Assembly (NCBI GenBank): GCA_038213835.1
Contig: JBBQSN010000042.1
Coordinates: 1 to 23,599, forward strand
Length of the DNA: 23,599 nucleotides
Origin: JBBQSN01 sp038213835
Lineage (GTDB): Bacteria > Actinomycetota > Actinomycetes > Actinomycetales > CAWJMD01
Direction: 5' to 3'
Of this stretch, positions 15,169 to 22,984 are shown one piece after another. The notes below the pieces were generated by a model. The model did no database searches. It was given only the letters and a program-made list of their open reading frames with translations, and was not told the origin of the DNA. Within the stretch, counting starts at the first letter, position 1. Each line of letters opens with the position of its first letter. The translations under genes were made by a program, and so were the position numbers.

Positions 15169-16395
15169 GTCCCTCACGTGGTGCTCGGCGTCGCGGGCGG
15201 CATCGCCGCGTACAAGGCCTGCTCCCTGCTGCGGCTGCTCACCGAGAGCGGCCACGACGTCCGGGTCGTCCCCACCCGGGCCGCGCTGCAGTTCGTCGGC
15301 GCCCCCACCTGGGCGGCGCTGTCCGGCCACCCGGTCAGCACCGAGGTCTGGGACGACGTGCACGAGGTGCCGCACGTGCGGATCGGGCAGGGGGCCGACC
15401 TCGTCGTGGTCGCCCCTGCCACCGCCGACCTGCTCGCCAAGGCGGCCACCGGGCAGGCCGACGACCTGCTGACCAGCACCCTGCTCACCGCCCGGTGCCC
15501 GGTGCTGCTCGCCCCGGCGATGCACACCGAGATGTGGCAGCACCCCGCCACCGCGGCCAACGTCGCCACCCTGCGGGCCCGTGGCACCCACGTCCTGGAC
15601 CCGGCCTCCGGTCGTCTCACCGGCGCCGACACCGGCATCGGGCGGCTGCCCGAGCCCGAGGCGATCCTGGCCGCGTGCCTGCGCCTGCTGGACGGCGCCG
15701 CGCCGCGCGCCGCCGCTGCCGACCTTGCCGGACGGCACGTCGTCGTCAGCGCCGGGGGCACCCGCGAGCCGCTCGACCCGGTCCGGTTCCTCGGCAACCA
15801 CTCCTCCGGCAAGCAGGGCTACGCGCTGGCCCGCACCGCCGCTGCCCGCGGCGCCCGGGTCACCCTGGTCGCCGCCAACACCGTGCTCCCCGACCCCGTC
15901 GGCGTCGAGGTGGTGCGGGTCGGATCGGCAGGCGAGCTGCAGGTGGCCGTCACCGCGCTCGCCGCCGAGGCCGACGTCGTCGTGATGGCGGCCGCGGTCG
16001 CCGACTTCCGACCCGCGACGGTCGCGCAGCACAAGATCAAGAAGACCCACGGCGACGGGGACGACTCCGCCCCGGTCATCGAGCTGGTCCGCAACCCCGA
16101 CGTGCTCGCCGACCTCGGGCACCACCGCCGCCGTCCCGGCCAGGTCGTGGTCGGCTTCGCGGCCGAGACCGGCGACGAGACCGGCGACGTGCTGGCGCTG
16201 GCGGCCGACAAGCTGGCGCGCAAGGGCTGCGACCTGCTCGTGGTCAACGAGGTGGGCGACGGCCGGGCGTTCGGCACCGACGACAACACCGTCACCGTCC
16301 TGGGGGCCGACGGCCGCCGCACGGACGTGGGCCCGGCGAGCAAGGACCAGGTCGCGGACGTCGTCTGGGACGCCGTTGTCGGACGGCTACAGTGA
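15166..16395 (+). CDS. coaBC: Bifunctional phosphopantothenoylcysteine decarboxylase / phosphopantothenate-cysteine ligase
   Basis: CoaBC makes 4'-phosphopantetheine in coenzyme A synthesis: CoaB couples cysteine using CTP, and CoaC decarboxylates using FMN. The 409-residue form starts at GTG 15166, chosen because GGGAGGAA lies six bases before it and VVPHVVLGVAGGIAAYKA is the family N-terminus. The CoaC domain (1-185) has H70 in PHVRIGQGADLVVVAPATAD and PAMHTEMW (117-124). The CoaB domain (190-409) has VVVSAGGTREPLDPVRFLGNHSSG with N211, AAAVADFRP with D280, K290 in the following loop, and GFAAETGD. Where many bacterial enzymes have an ACGD active-site motif, this one reads LTGAD (151-155) without Cys; I believe other actinobacteria share this. 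An in-frame upstream GTG (15106) would add 20 spacer-coded residues and is less likely. Confidence 0.94.
   Translation: MVPHVVLGVAGGIAAYKACSLLRLLTESGHDVRVVPTRAALQFVGAPTWAALSGHPVSTEVWDDVHEVPHVRIGQGADLVVVAPATADLLAKAATGQADDLLTSTLLTARCPVLLAPAMHTEMWQHPATAANVATLRARGTHVLDPASGRLTGADTGIGRLPEPEAILAACLRLLDGAAPRAAAADLAGRHVVVSAGGTREPLDPVRFLGNHSSGKQGYALARTAAARGARVTLVAANTVLPDPVGVEVVRVGSAGELQVAVTALAAEADVVVMAAAVADFRPATVAQHKIKKTHGDGDDSAPVIELVRNPDVLADLGHHRRRPGQVVVGFAAETGDETGDVLALAADKLARKGCDLLVVNEVGDGRAFGTDDNTVTVLGADGRRTDVGPASKDQVADVVWDAVVGRLQ
16388..16393 (+). promoter_or_regulatory. Candidate -10 box upstream of metK
   Basis: TACAGT fits TANNNT and overlaps the coaBC stop, giving a start near 16400, at the first leader hairpin. 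No -35 hexamer is clear. Confidence 0.3.
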
Positions 16396-16400
16396 CCCCC

Positions 16401-16472
16401 GATCAGACCCTGATCACCTGACCGCGGCACCGCCGCGCCGTCCGCGAGGCCCAGCCCGCTGCACGCGCGTGC
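16401..16472 (+). promoter_or_regulatory. Structured metK leader: three inverted repeats
   Basis: The 105 bp before metK hold three perfect inverted repeats. GATCAG and CTGATC flank an ACC loop (16401-16415). CGCGGC and GCCGCG flank another ACC loop (16423-16437). GCACGCGCGTGC (16461-16472) is a 12-bp palindrome. The ribosome-binding site GAGGAG follows at 16491-16496. I do not recognise any SAM riboswitch class. The first hairpin may end coaBC transcription or be an operator; GC-rich sequence makes some of this pairing likely by chance. Confidence 0.4.
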
Positions 16473-16500
16473 CGCCAGCCCGTCCCGAGCGAGGAGCCCC

Positions 16501-17703
16501 GTGACCACGTCCGACCTGCGTCTGTTCACCTCGGAGTCCGTCACCGAAGGACACCCCGACAAGATCTGCGACCAGATCTCGGACGCCATCCTGGACGACC
16601 TGCTCTCGCAGGACCCGCAGAGCCGGGTGGCCGTCGAGACGTTGGTCACGACCGGCCTGGTCCACGTCGCCGGGGAGGTCAGCACGAACGCCTACGCCGA
16701 GATCCCGCGGCTGGTGCGCGACACCGTGCTGGCGATCGGGTACGACTCGTCCGACAAGGGCTTCGACGGCAACTCGTGCGGCGTCGAGGTCTCCATCGGC
16801 GCCCAGTCCTCCGACATCGCCCAGGGCGTCGACAAGGCCTACGAGAGCAGGGTCGAGAACGGCGACGACGCCTACGACCTGCAGGGGGCCGGCGACCAGG
16901 GCCTGATGTTCGGGTACGCCTGCACCGACACCCCCGAGCTGATGCCGCTGCCGATCTGGCTGGCCCACCGGCTCTCCGAGCGCCTCACCGCCGTCCGCAA
17001 GGAGGGGAAGATCCCCTACCTGCGTCCGGACGGGAAGACCCAGGTGACGATCGGCTACGACGGCGACCGCGCCGTCACCGTCGACACCGTGGTGCTGTCC
17101 ACCCAGCACGCCGCGCACGTCAACCTCGAGACCCTGCTGGCCCCCGACGTCCGCGAGCACGTCATCGACCCGGTGCTCGCCAGCGTCGACCTCGACAGCT
17201 CCGGGGTGCGCGCGTTCATCAACCCCACGGGCAACTTCGTGATCGGTGGCCCGATGGGCGACGCCGGCCTCACCGGGCGCAAGATCATCGTCGACACCTA
17301 CGGCGGCATGGCCCGCCACGGCGGCGGCGCGTTCTCCGGCAAGGACCCCTCCAAGGTCGACCGCTCGGCCGCCTACGCCACCCGCTGGGTCGCCAAGAAC
17401 GTCGTGGCCGCCGGGCTCGCCGGCCGGTGCGAGGTCCAGGTCGCGTACGCGATCGGCAAGGCGCACCCGGTGGGCCTGTACGTCGAGACCTTCGGTACCG
17501 AGACCGTCGACCCGGCCGCGATCACCCGGGCGATCAAGGACGTCTTCGACCTGCGGCCCGCCGCCATCGTCGCCGACCTCGACCTCAAGCGGCCGATCTA
17601 CCAGGCCACCGCCGCGTACGGCCACTTCGGCCGCGAGCTGCCCGAGTTCACCTGGGAGCGCACGGACCGCGCCGAGGCGCTCACGTCGGCCGTCGGCGGC
17701 TGA
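16501..17703 (+). CDS. metK: S-adenosylmethionine synthase
   Basis: MetK makes S-adenosylmethionine from methionine and ATP. The 400-residue protein shows the family signatures: TSESVTEGHPDK (10-21, with H18 and D20 at the ATP and magnesium site), GAGDQGLMFGYA, the PTGNFVIGGPMGDAGLTGRKIIVDTYGG block, GGGAFSGKDPSKVDRSAAY, and the C-terminal IGKAHPVGLYVETFGT. Length is normal. The GTG start has GAGGAG four bases upstream. It lies between coaBC and priA, as in Streptomyces and Mycobacterium. The leader is rich in inverted repeats. No defect is visible. Confidence 0.97.
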   Translation: MTTSDLRLFTSESVTEGHPDKICDQISDAILDDLLSQDPQSRVAVETLVTTGLVHVAGEVSTNAYAEIPRLVRDTVLAIGYDSSDKGFDGNSCGVEVSIGAQSSDIAQGVDKAYESRVENGDDAYDLQGAGDQGLMFGYACTDTPELMPLPIWLAHRLSERLTAVRKEGKIPYLRPDGKTQVTIGYDGDRAVTVDTVVLSTQHAAHVNLETLLAPDVREHVIDPVLASVDLDSSGVRAFINPTGNFVIGGPMGDAGLTGRKIIVDTYGGMARHGGGAFSGKDPSKVDRSAAYATRWVAKNVVAAGLAGRCEVQVAYAIGKAHPVGLYVETFGTETVDPAAITRAIKDVFDLRPAAIVADLDLKRPIYQATAAYGHFGRELPEFTWERTDRAEALTSAVGG

Positions 17704-17764
17704 GGGTCCGTTCGCGCGGGCCGGTCCGTCCGGTCCTGTCCGCGGGCTCTGGTTGGCTGGCACC

Positions 17765-19855
17765 GTGACCGAGGCCGACGGGAGCGAGGCACCGGGTTCC
17801 GGCGAGCAGCTCGAGCTGCTGCGGTCCTCGGTGCGCGGCCGTCGGCCGAAGCCGCCGGCACCGACGGCCGCGGTCGACCCCGTCGCCTCGGTCGTCCTGC
17901 AGGTTCCCCTGGCGCACCTGGACCACCCGTTCGACTTCTCGGTGCCCGAGACGCTGGCCGAGCGCGCAGTGCCGGGCACGCGGTGCGTCGTGCGGTTCTC
18001 GGGCCAGCAGGTCGAGGGCTTCGTCCTGGCCCGCACCCCCACCAGCGACCACGTCGGTCGACTGCAGCCGCTGCTGCGGGTCCCGTCGGGCGAGCCGGTG
18101 CTGACCCCGCAGGTGCTCGCCGCGTGCCGCGCCGTCGCCGACCAGGACGCCGGCACCCTGGCCGACGTCCTGCGGCTGGCGGTGCCCGCCCGGCACGCGG
18201 CGACCGAGAAGAAGGCGTCCCCGCCGGCCGAGGACCCGCCCCTTCGACCCGTACCCGGGCCGTGGTCGGACTACGTCGGGGGGCCGGCGTTCCTGGACCG
18301 CGTCGCCACCGGCGGGGCGCCGCGCGCCGTCTGGACCGCCCTGCCCGACGCCGGGTCCGACGACGGCTGGCCCCGTGCGGTGGCCGTGGCCGCCGTCACC
18401 GCGGCCTCGTCCGGACGAGGGGCCCTGGTCGTGGTTCCGGACCACCGTGACGTCGAGCGGGTCTGCCGTGCCGTCGCAGCGGTGGGCGGCGCCGTCGCCG
18501 CGGCCTCCCTGGTCCGCCTGACCGCTGACCTCGGCCCCTCGGCGCGGTACGCCGCGTTCCTGCGCGTGCTGCGCGGCAGCGCGCGCGTCGTCGTGGGCAC
18601 CCGGGCCGCCGCGTTCGCGCCGGTGCACGACCTCGGCCTGGTCGTCTGCTGGGACGACGGCGACGACCTGCACGCCGAGCCGCGCGCCCCCTACCCGCAC
18701 AGCCGCGAGGTGCTGCGGGTGCGCGCCGAGCAGTCCGGCGCGGCCGCCCTGCTCGGGTCGCCGTCGCGGTCGGTCGAGGCCCAGCTCCTGGTCGAGCAGG
18801 GCTGGGCCCGTGCGGTCGAGGCCACCCGCGCGGTGGTGCGCGAGCACGGCCCGCGGGTGATCGTCTCCGGCGACGACGACCTGCGCGACCCCGCCGCCCG
18901 CACCGCCCGGATCCCCTCGATCGCGCTGCGCACCGCTCGCGAGGCGCTGAGGTCGGGCCCGGTCCTGGTCCAGGTGCCTCGCGCGGGGTACGTCCCGGGC
19001 ACCGCCTGCCAGCAGTGCCGTGCCCCGGCCCGCTGCGGCAGCTGCCACGGACCGCTCCAGCTCACCGGCTCGACGGCCGCCGCTCGCTGCGGCTGGTGCT
19101 CGCGCACCGCGTCCGGCTGGCAGTGCGAGGCCTGCGGGTCCACCCGGATGCGCTCGGTCACCGTCGGGGTGCGGCGCACGGCCGAGGAGATCGGCCGGGC
19201 GCTGCCCGGGGTGCCGGTCCGCACCAGCAGCACCGGCTCCGGGGTGCTCGAGGACGTCGGCCCCGAGCCGGCCGTGGTGCTGGCCACACCGGGTGCCGAG
19301 CCGGTGGCGCAGGGTGGCTACGCGGCCGCGGTGCTGCTCGACACCTGGGTGCTGCTGGCCAGGGCCGACCTGCGCGCCGGCGAGGAGGCGCTGCGGCGCT
19401 GGCTGGTGGCGGTCGGGCTGGTGCGTCCCGCCTCGGACGGCGGTCGGGTCGTGGTGGTCGGCGACGCCGCGCTGTCGCCGGTGCAGGCGCTGGTGCGCTG
19501 CGACCCGGCCGGGTACGCCGCCCGCGAGCTGGCCGAGCGCGTCCAGCTCGGCCTGCCGCCCGCCGGTGTGCTGGTGCAGGTCGTCGGCCACCCGGGCGGC
19601 GTCGCGGCGTTCGCGTCAGCGCTGCGGCTGCCGCCCGGTGCCGAGCTGCTCGGCCCGGCGCCGATCGAGACCGACCCCCGCGACGAGCGCGAGCCGGTGG
19701 GTGGAGCCGGGGGCCGGCACCGGCTGCTGGTGCGTGCAGCGGCCGACGCCGAGACCCAGGTGGTGCGGGCCCTCGCGCAGGCGCGGGGCGTGCTGTCGGC
19801 TGCCAAGGAGCCGCACCCCCCGCGGGTCGCCGTGCACCCGGCCGAGGTCGGCTGA
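17765..19855 (+). CDS. priA: Primosomal protein PriA, actinobacterial form lacking helicase motifs
   Basis: PriA normally reloads the replisome at stalled forks using a 3'-to-5' helicase. This 696-residue protein has the N-terminal DNA-binding region (ASVVLQVPLAHLDHPFDFSVPE, VPGTRCVVRFSGQQVEGFVL) and the full zinc region: eight cysteines at residues 415, 418, 424, 427, 442, 445, 454 and 457. It also has the C-terminal domain with AARELAERVQLGLPPAG. The ATP site is gone: the Walker A position reads AGSDDGW (about 194-202) with no GKT, and the DEEH box is replaced by WDDGDD (296-301). Loss of ATPase motifs is usual for actinobacterial PriA, so it probably acts as a loader or structural factor. 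The start at GTG 17765 fits the family but has no strong ribosome-binding site. Confidence 0.9.
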   Translation: MTEADGSEAPGSGEQLELLRSSVRGRRPKPPAPTAAVDPVASVVLQVPLAHLDHPFDFSVPETLAERAVPGTRCVVRFSGQQVEGFVLARTPTSDHVGRLQPLLRVPSGEPVLTPQVLAACRAVADQDAGTLADVLRLAVPARHAATEKKASPPAEDPPLRPVPGPWSDYVGGPAFLDRVATGGAPRAVWTALPDAGSDDGWPRAVAVAAVTAASSGRGALVVVPDHRDVERVCRAVAAVGGAVAAASLVRLTADLGPSARYAAFLRVLRGSARVVVGTRAAAFAPVHDLGLVVCWDDGDDLHAEPRAPYPHSREVLRVRAEQSGAAALLGSPSRSVEAQLLVEQGWARAVEATRAVVREHGPRVIVSGDDDLRDPAARTARIPSIALRTAREALRSGPVLVQVPRAGYVPGTACQQCRAPARCGSCHGPLQLTGSTAAARCGWCSRTASGWQCEACGSTRMRSVTVGVRRTAEEIGRALPGVPVRTSSTGSGVLEDVGPEPAVVLATPGAEPVAQGGYAAAVLLDTWVLLARADLRAGEEALRRWLVAVGLVRPASDGGRVVVVGDAALSPVQALVRCDPAGYAARELAERVQLGLPPAGVLVQVVGHPGGVAAFASALRLPPGAELLGPAPIETDPRDEREPVGGAGGRHRLLVRAAADAETQVVRALAQARGVLSAAKEPHPPRVAVHPAEVG

Positions 19856-19870
19856 ACGGCGCGTCCCGCC

Positions 19871-19876
19871 TATGCT
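19871..19876 (+). promoter_or_regulatory. Candidate -10 box of the def-fmt-rsmB operon
   Basis: TATGCT fits TANNNT just after the priA stop and would give a leader of about 108 bases before def, containing the C-rich tract. No -35 hexamer is clear. Confidence 0.35.
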
Positions 19877-19954
19877 GGACGCCGGTCGCGGCCGTGCGTC
19901 CAGCGCCCGTCCCTCGCGCCCGACCACCCACCGCGACCCCACCCCACCTCACCT

Positions 19955-19981
19955 CCCTCACCCCCCTCACCCCCCTCACCC
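19955..19981 (-). repeat. G-quadruplex motif on the template strand before def (9-bp tandem repeat)
   Basis: On the + strand the unit CCCCCCTCA occurs twice in tandem (19961-19969, 19970-19978), flanked by CCCTCA and CCC. The - strand therefore has four G-runs of 3, 6, 6 and 3 bases separated by identical TGA loops, a textbook G3-plus quadruplex pattern. It abuts the def ribosome-binding site CAGGAG (19981-19986). The wider region 19921-19981 is almost free of G on the coding strand. Confidence 0.8.
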
Positions 19982-19990
19982 AGGAGCCAC

Positions 19991-20536
19991 GTGGCCATCC
20001 AGCCGATCCGCCTGTTCGGGGACCCCGTGCTGCGCACGCCCGCCGAGCCCGTCGTCGACTTCGACCGGCAGCTGCGCCGGCTGGTCAAGGACCTCGAGGA
20101 GACGATGCTCGACGCGCCGGGCCGCGGCCTGGCCGCGCCCCAGATCGGCGTCGGGCTGCGGGTGTTCACCTACCACGTCGACGACGTGCTGGGGCACCTG
20201 GTGAACCCCGTCCTGGAGCTGTCCGAGGAGTGCCAGGACGGCGACGAGGGCTGCCTGTCCATCCCCGACCTGTTCTTCTCGACCCGGCGGTCGATGAGCG
20301 TGGTGGCCCGCGGCCAGGACGTGCACGGCGAGCCGCTCGTGATCGAGGGCAGCGGGATGCTCGCGCGCGCCGTGCAGCACGAGACCGACCACCTCGACGG
20401 CATCCTGTTCGTGGACCGGCTCGACGCCGCCACCCGCAAGGAGGCGATGCGCGCCATCCGGCAGGCGGAGTGGAACGGTGCGGAGCCCCCGCAGGTGCGG
20501 ATCAGCCCGCACCCGACCTTCGGGCGGGCGACGTAG
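19991..20536 (+). CDS. def: Peptide deformylase
   Basis: Peptide deformylase removes the formyl group from new N-termini in a metal-dependent reaction. The 181-residue protein has the three family motifs: GLAAPQIG (46-53), EGCLSIP with metal ligand C88, and QHETDHLDG with H130, E131 and H134 (HExxH). The N-terminus IRLFGDPVLRTPAEPV is typical. The C-terminus carries a family-like ATRKEAMRAIRQAEWNG helix. The GTG start has CAGGAG four bases upstream, directly after the C-rich tract. It overlaps fmt by one base (TAGTG), so the formyl-removing and formyl-adding enzymes are probably co-translated. Confidence 0.96.
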   Translation: MAIQPIRLFGDPVLRTPAEPVVDFDRQLRRLVKDLEETMLDAPGRGLAAPQIGVGLRVFTYHVDDVLGHLVNPVLELSEECQDGDEGCLSIPDLFFSTRRSMSVVARGQDVHGEPLVIEGSGMLARAVQHETDHLDGILFVDRLDAATRKEAMRAIRQAEWNGAEPPQVRISPHPTFGRAT

Positions 20537-21468
20537 TGCGACTGGTGTTCGCCGGGACCCCCGAGGCCGCCGTCCCGTCGCTGCGGGCGCTGCTCGCCTC
20601 GCGGCACCAGGTGGTCGCGGTCCTGACCCGGCCGGACGCCGGAGCGGGTCGCGGCCGGAAGGTGGCGCCGTCGCCGGTGGCCCAGGTCGCGCAGGAGCAC
20701 GGGATCGAGCTGCTGCGTCCCGAGCGCCCCGCGCAGGCGCTGGACCGGCTGGTCGAGCTGGCCCCGGACTGCTGCCCGGTGGTCGCCTACGGGCACCTCC
20801 TGCGGCCGCAGCTGCTCGCCGTGCCGCGGCTCGGCTGGGTCAACCTGCACTTCTCGCTGCTGCCCGCGTGGCGCGGGGCCGCGCCCGTCCAGCACGCGGT
20901 CATCGCCGGCGACCAGATCACCGGCGCGACCACCTTCGTCCTGGACGAGGGGATGGACACCGGCCCGGTGCTGGGCACGCTGACCGAGGACGTCCGCCCG
21001 CGCGACACCAGCGCCGACCTGCTGGAGCGTCTGGCCCTCGCCGGTGCCGACCTGCTGGTGGCCACCCTCGACGGGCTGGAGGAGGATCGCCTCGAGCCGG
21101 TCCCGCAGCACCCCGAGGGGATCTCGCTCGCCCCCAAGCTCGAGGTCGACGACGCCCGGGTCGACTGGTCGGTCCCCGCGCTCGCGGTCGACCGCCGGGT
21201 CCGCGGCTGCACCCCGTCCCCCGGGGCCTGGACGACCTTTCGCGGCGACCGGCTCAAGCTGGCGGCGCTCGAGCCCGCGCCGGCACCCGGCGCGGACGAC
21301 GCCGCGCTCGCGGTGGGCGAGCTGCTGGCCGGCCGGCGCGAGGTGCTGGTCGGCACCGGCTCGGCACCGGTGCGCCTGCTGCTGGTGCAACCCGCAGGCA
21401 AGAAGCCGATGGCGGCGGTCGACTGGGCGCGCGGCGTGCGTCCCGAGGCAGGGGAGGTGCTCGGGTGA
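20536..21468 (+). CDS. fmt: Methionyl-tRNA formyltransferase
   Basis: Fmt formylates initiator Met-tRNA using 10-formyl-tetrahydrofolate. The 310-residue protein has RLVFAGTPEAAVPSL (2-16), the catalytic block VNLHFSLLPAWRGAAPVQHAVIAGD with N103 and H105, DEGMDTGP with D141, and a C-terminal OB-like domain (about 205-310, with RVRGCTPSPGAWTTFRGDRLKL and GKKPMAAVDWARG). The usual SLLPRWRGAAP motif has Ala for the first Arg. The GTG start overlaps the def TAG, and the stop overlaps rsmB (GTGA), so the three genes form a tight operon. Confidence 0.96.
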   Translation: MRLVFAGTPEAAVPSLRALLASRHQVVAVLTRPDAGAGRGRKVAPSPVAQVAQEHGIELLRPERPAQALDRLVELAPDCCPVVAYGHLLRPQLLAVPRLGWVNLHFSLLPAWRGAAPVQHAVIAGDQITGATTFVLDEGMDTGPVLGTLTEDVRPRDTSADLLERLALAGADLLVATLDGLEEDRLEPVPQHPEGISLAPKLEVDDARVDWSVPALAVDRRVRGCTPSPGAWTTFRGDRLKLAALEPAPAPGADDAALAVGELLAGRREVLVGTGSAPVRLLLVQPAGKKPMAAVDWARGVRPEAGEVLG

Positions 21469-22967
21469 CCGGGCAGAAGCACGGCACGGGCGGACGACGT
21501 CCCGGCGAGGCTCCCCGGGGTCCCCGTCAGCGCTCCCGCAACGCACCCTCGCAGCGCGGCCGCGGGGGCGACCCGGCCCGCGACGTCGCGTTCGAGGTGC
21601 TGCGGGCGGTGCGGGAGGACGACGCCTACGCGAACCTGGTGCTGCCGGGGCTGCTGCGCCGCCGCGGCCTCGACCCGCGTGACGCCGGGTTCGCCACCGA
21701 GCTCACCTACGGGACGCTGCGCGGGCAGGGGCTGTACGACGCCGTGGTGGCCCTGTGCACCGACCGTCCGATCGCCCAGATCGACCCTGCGGTGCTCGAC
21801 GCCCTCCGCCTCGGGGCGCATCAGCTGCTCGCCACCCGGGTGCCCGCGCACGCGGCCGTCTCGCAGACGGTGGGGCTCGCCCGCGACCGGATCGGTTCGG
21901 GGCCGGGCGGTTTCGTCAACGCGGTCCTGCGCCGGGTGGGGGAGCGCACCCCCGAGCAGTGGTTGGTCGACGCCGTCCCCGACCGCGACGCCGACCTCGT
22001 GGCACACCTCGCGACGCGGTACAGCCACCCGGCCTGGATCGTGCGGTCGCTGCGTGAGTCTCTGGTGGCCCACGGTCGACCGGTCGACGAGATCGACGAC
22101 CTGCTGGCAGCCGACAACGCCTCGCCGCAGGTCACGCTGCTCGTACGGCCCGGCATGGCCACGCCCGAGGAGCTGCTCCAGGCCTCCGAGGGTTCGCGTG
22201 CAGGGCGCTGGGCCCCCACCGCTGTGGTGCTGGAGGGCGGCGACCCCGGGGGGCTGGAGCCGGTCTCCCAGCACCGGGCCCGGGTGCAGGACGAGGGCAG
22301 CCAGCTGGTCGCGCTGGCGCTGGCGGGGCTCGACCTCGGGGTGGGGCACGCGGGGCGCGACGGCAGCGGCTCGGGCGAGCGCTGGCTCGACCTGTGTGCG
22401 GGCCCGGGTGGCAAGGCCGCGCTGCTGGCCGCCCGGGCCGAGCAGGTCGGGGCGCAGCTGGTGGCCGTCGAGGTCAGCGAGCACCGCGCCGCACTGGTGC
22501 GCGGCGCCGTCGGACCCCACGTCGAGGTGCGCACCACCGACGGCCGCACCGTCGGTGGCCTCGAGCCCGGAGCCTACGACCGGGTGCTCGTGGACGCGCC
22601 CTGCACCGGGCTGGGGGCGCTGCGGCGCCGCCCCGAGGCGCGCTGGCGGCGCCAGCCCTCGGACCTGGCCACGCTCGGGCCGCTGCAGCGCGAGCTGCTC
22701 GACTCCGCGCTGGCCGCGGTGCGTCCCGGCGGCGTGGTGGCCTACGCCACCTGCTCCCCGCACCCGGCCGAGACCGTGATGGTGGTGCAGGACGCCCTGC
22801 GCCGGCACCACGGCCTCGAACAGGTGGACGCCCCGGCGGCCGTCCGTGCGGTGTCGGTCGACGGTCAGGTGCCGGACCTCGGCGACGGCGCCACGGCGCA
22901 GCTCTGGCCGCACCGGCACGGCACCGACGCGATGTTCCTCGCGCTGCTGCGTCGCCCGCCCGGCTGA
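21465..22967 (+). CDS. rsmB: 16S rRNA (cytosine-967-C5)-methyltransferase RsmB
   Basis: RsmB (Fmu/Sun) methylates a cytosine of 16S rRNA using S-adenosylmethionine. The 500 residues include a basic disordered N-terminus (1-38), a NusB-like RNA-binding domain (about 38-170, with RDVAFEVLRAV, DAGFATELTYGTLR, LDALRLGAHQLL and GGFVNAVLRRV), and a Rossmann methyltransferase domain. The last has the SAM motif LDLCAGPGGK (308-317), C380 in VDAPCTGLGALRRRPEARWR and C430 in AYATCSPHPAET. These two cysteines are the catalytic pair of the family. The GTG start overlaps fmt by four bases. The very basic N-terminus is longer than in the E. coli enzyme, which is common in actinobacteria. Confidence 0.95.
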   Translation: MTGQKHGTGGRRPGEAPRGPRQRSRNAPSQRGRGGDPARDVAFEVLRAVREDDAYANLVLPGLLRRRGLDPRDAGFATELTYGTLRGQGLYDAVVALCTDRPIAQIDPAVLDALRLGAHQLLATRVPAHAAVSQTVGLARDRIGSGPGGFVNAVLRRVGERTPEQWLVDAVPDRDADLVAHLATRYSHPAWIVRSLRESLVAHGRPVDEIDDLLAADNASPQVTLLVRPGMATPEELLQASEGSRAGRWAPTAVVLEGGDPGGLEPVSQHRARVQDEGSQLVALALAGLDLGVGHAGRDGSGSGERWLDLCAGPGGKAALLAARAEQVGAQLVAVEVSEHRAALVRGAVGPHVEVRTTDGRTVGGLEPGAYDRVLVDAPCTGLGALRRRPEARWRRQPSDLATLGPLQRELLDSALAAVRPGGVVAYATCSPHPAETVMVVQDALRRHHGLEQVDAPAAVRAVSVDGQVPDLGDGATAQLWPHRHGTDAMFLALLRRPPG

Positions 22968-22971
22968 CCGC

Positions 22972-22977
22972 TACCCT
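22972..22977 (+). promoter_or_regulatory. Candidate leaderless promoter of rpe
   Basis: TACCCT fits TANNNT and lies seven bases before the rpe GTG, the spacing expected when transcription starts at the start codon. There is no Shine-Dalgarno sequence in the 17-bp gap after rsmB, so a leaderless mRNA is plausible. No -35 hexamer is clear. Confidence 0.45.
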
Positions 22978-22984
22978 CGCGGCC

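Noticed and set aside
16396..16500. A known SAM riboswitch before metK
   Set aside because: I could not match the leader to the conserved cores of SAM-I, SAM-II, SAM-IV or S-MK classes; only the inverted repeats are reported.
17704..17764. A metK terminator or priA promoter in the 61-bp gap
   Set aside because: The CCGG-rich repeats are short and scattered, and there is no TANNNT box at a sensible distance; nothing firm can be said.
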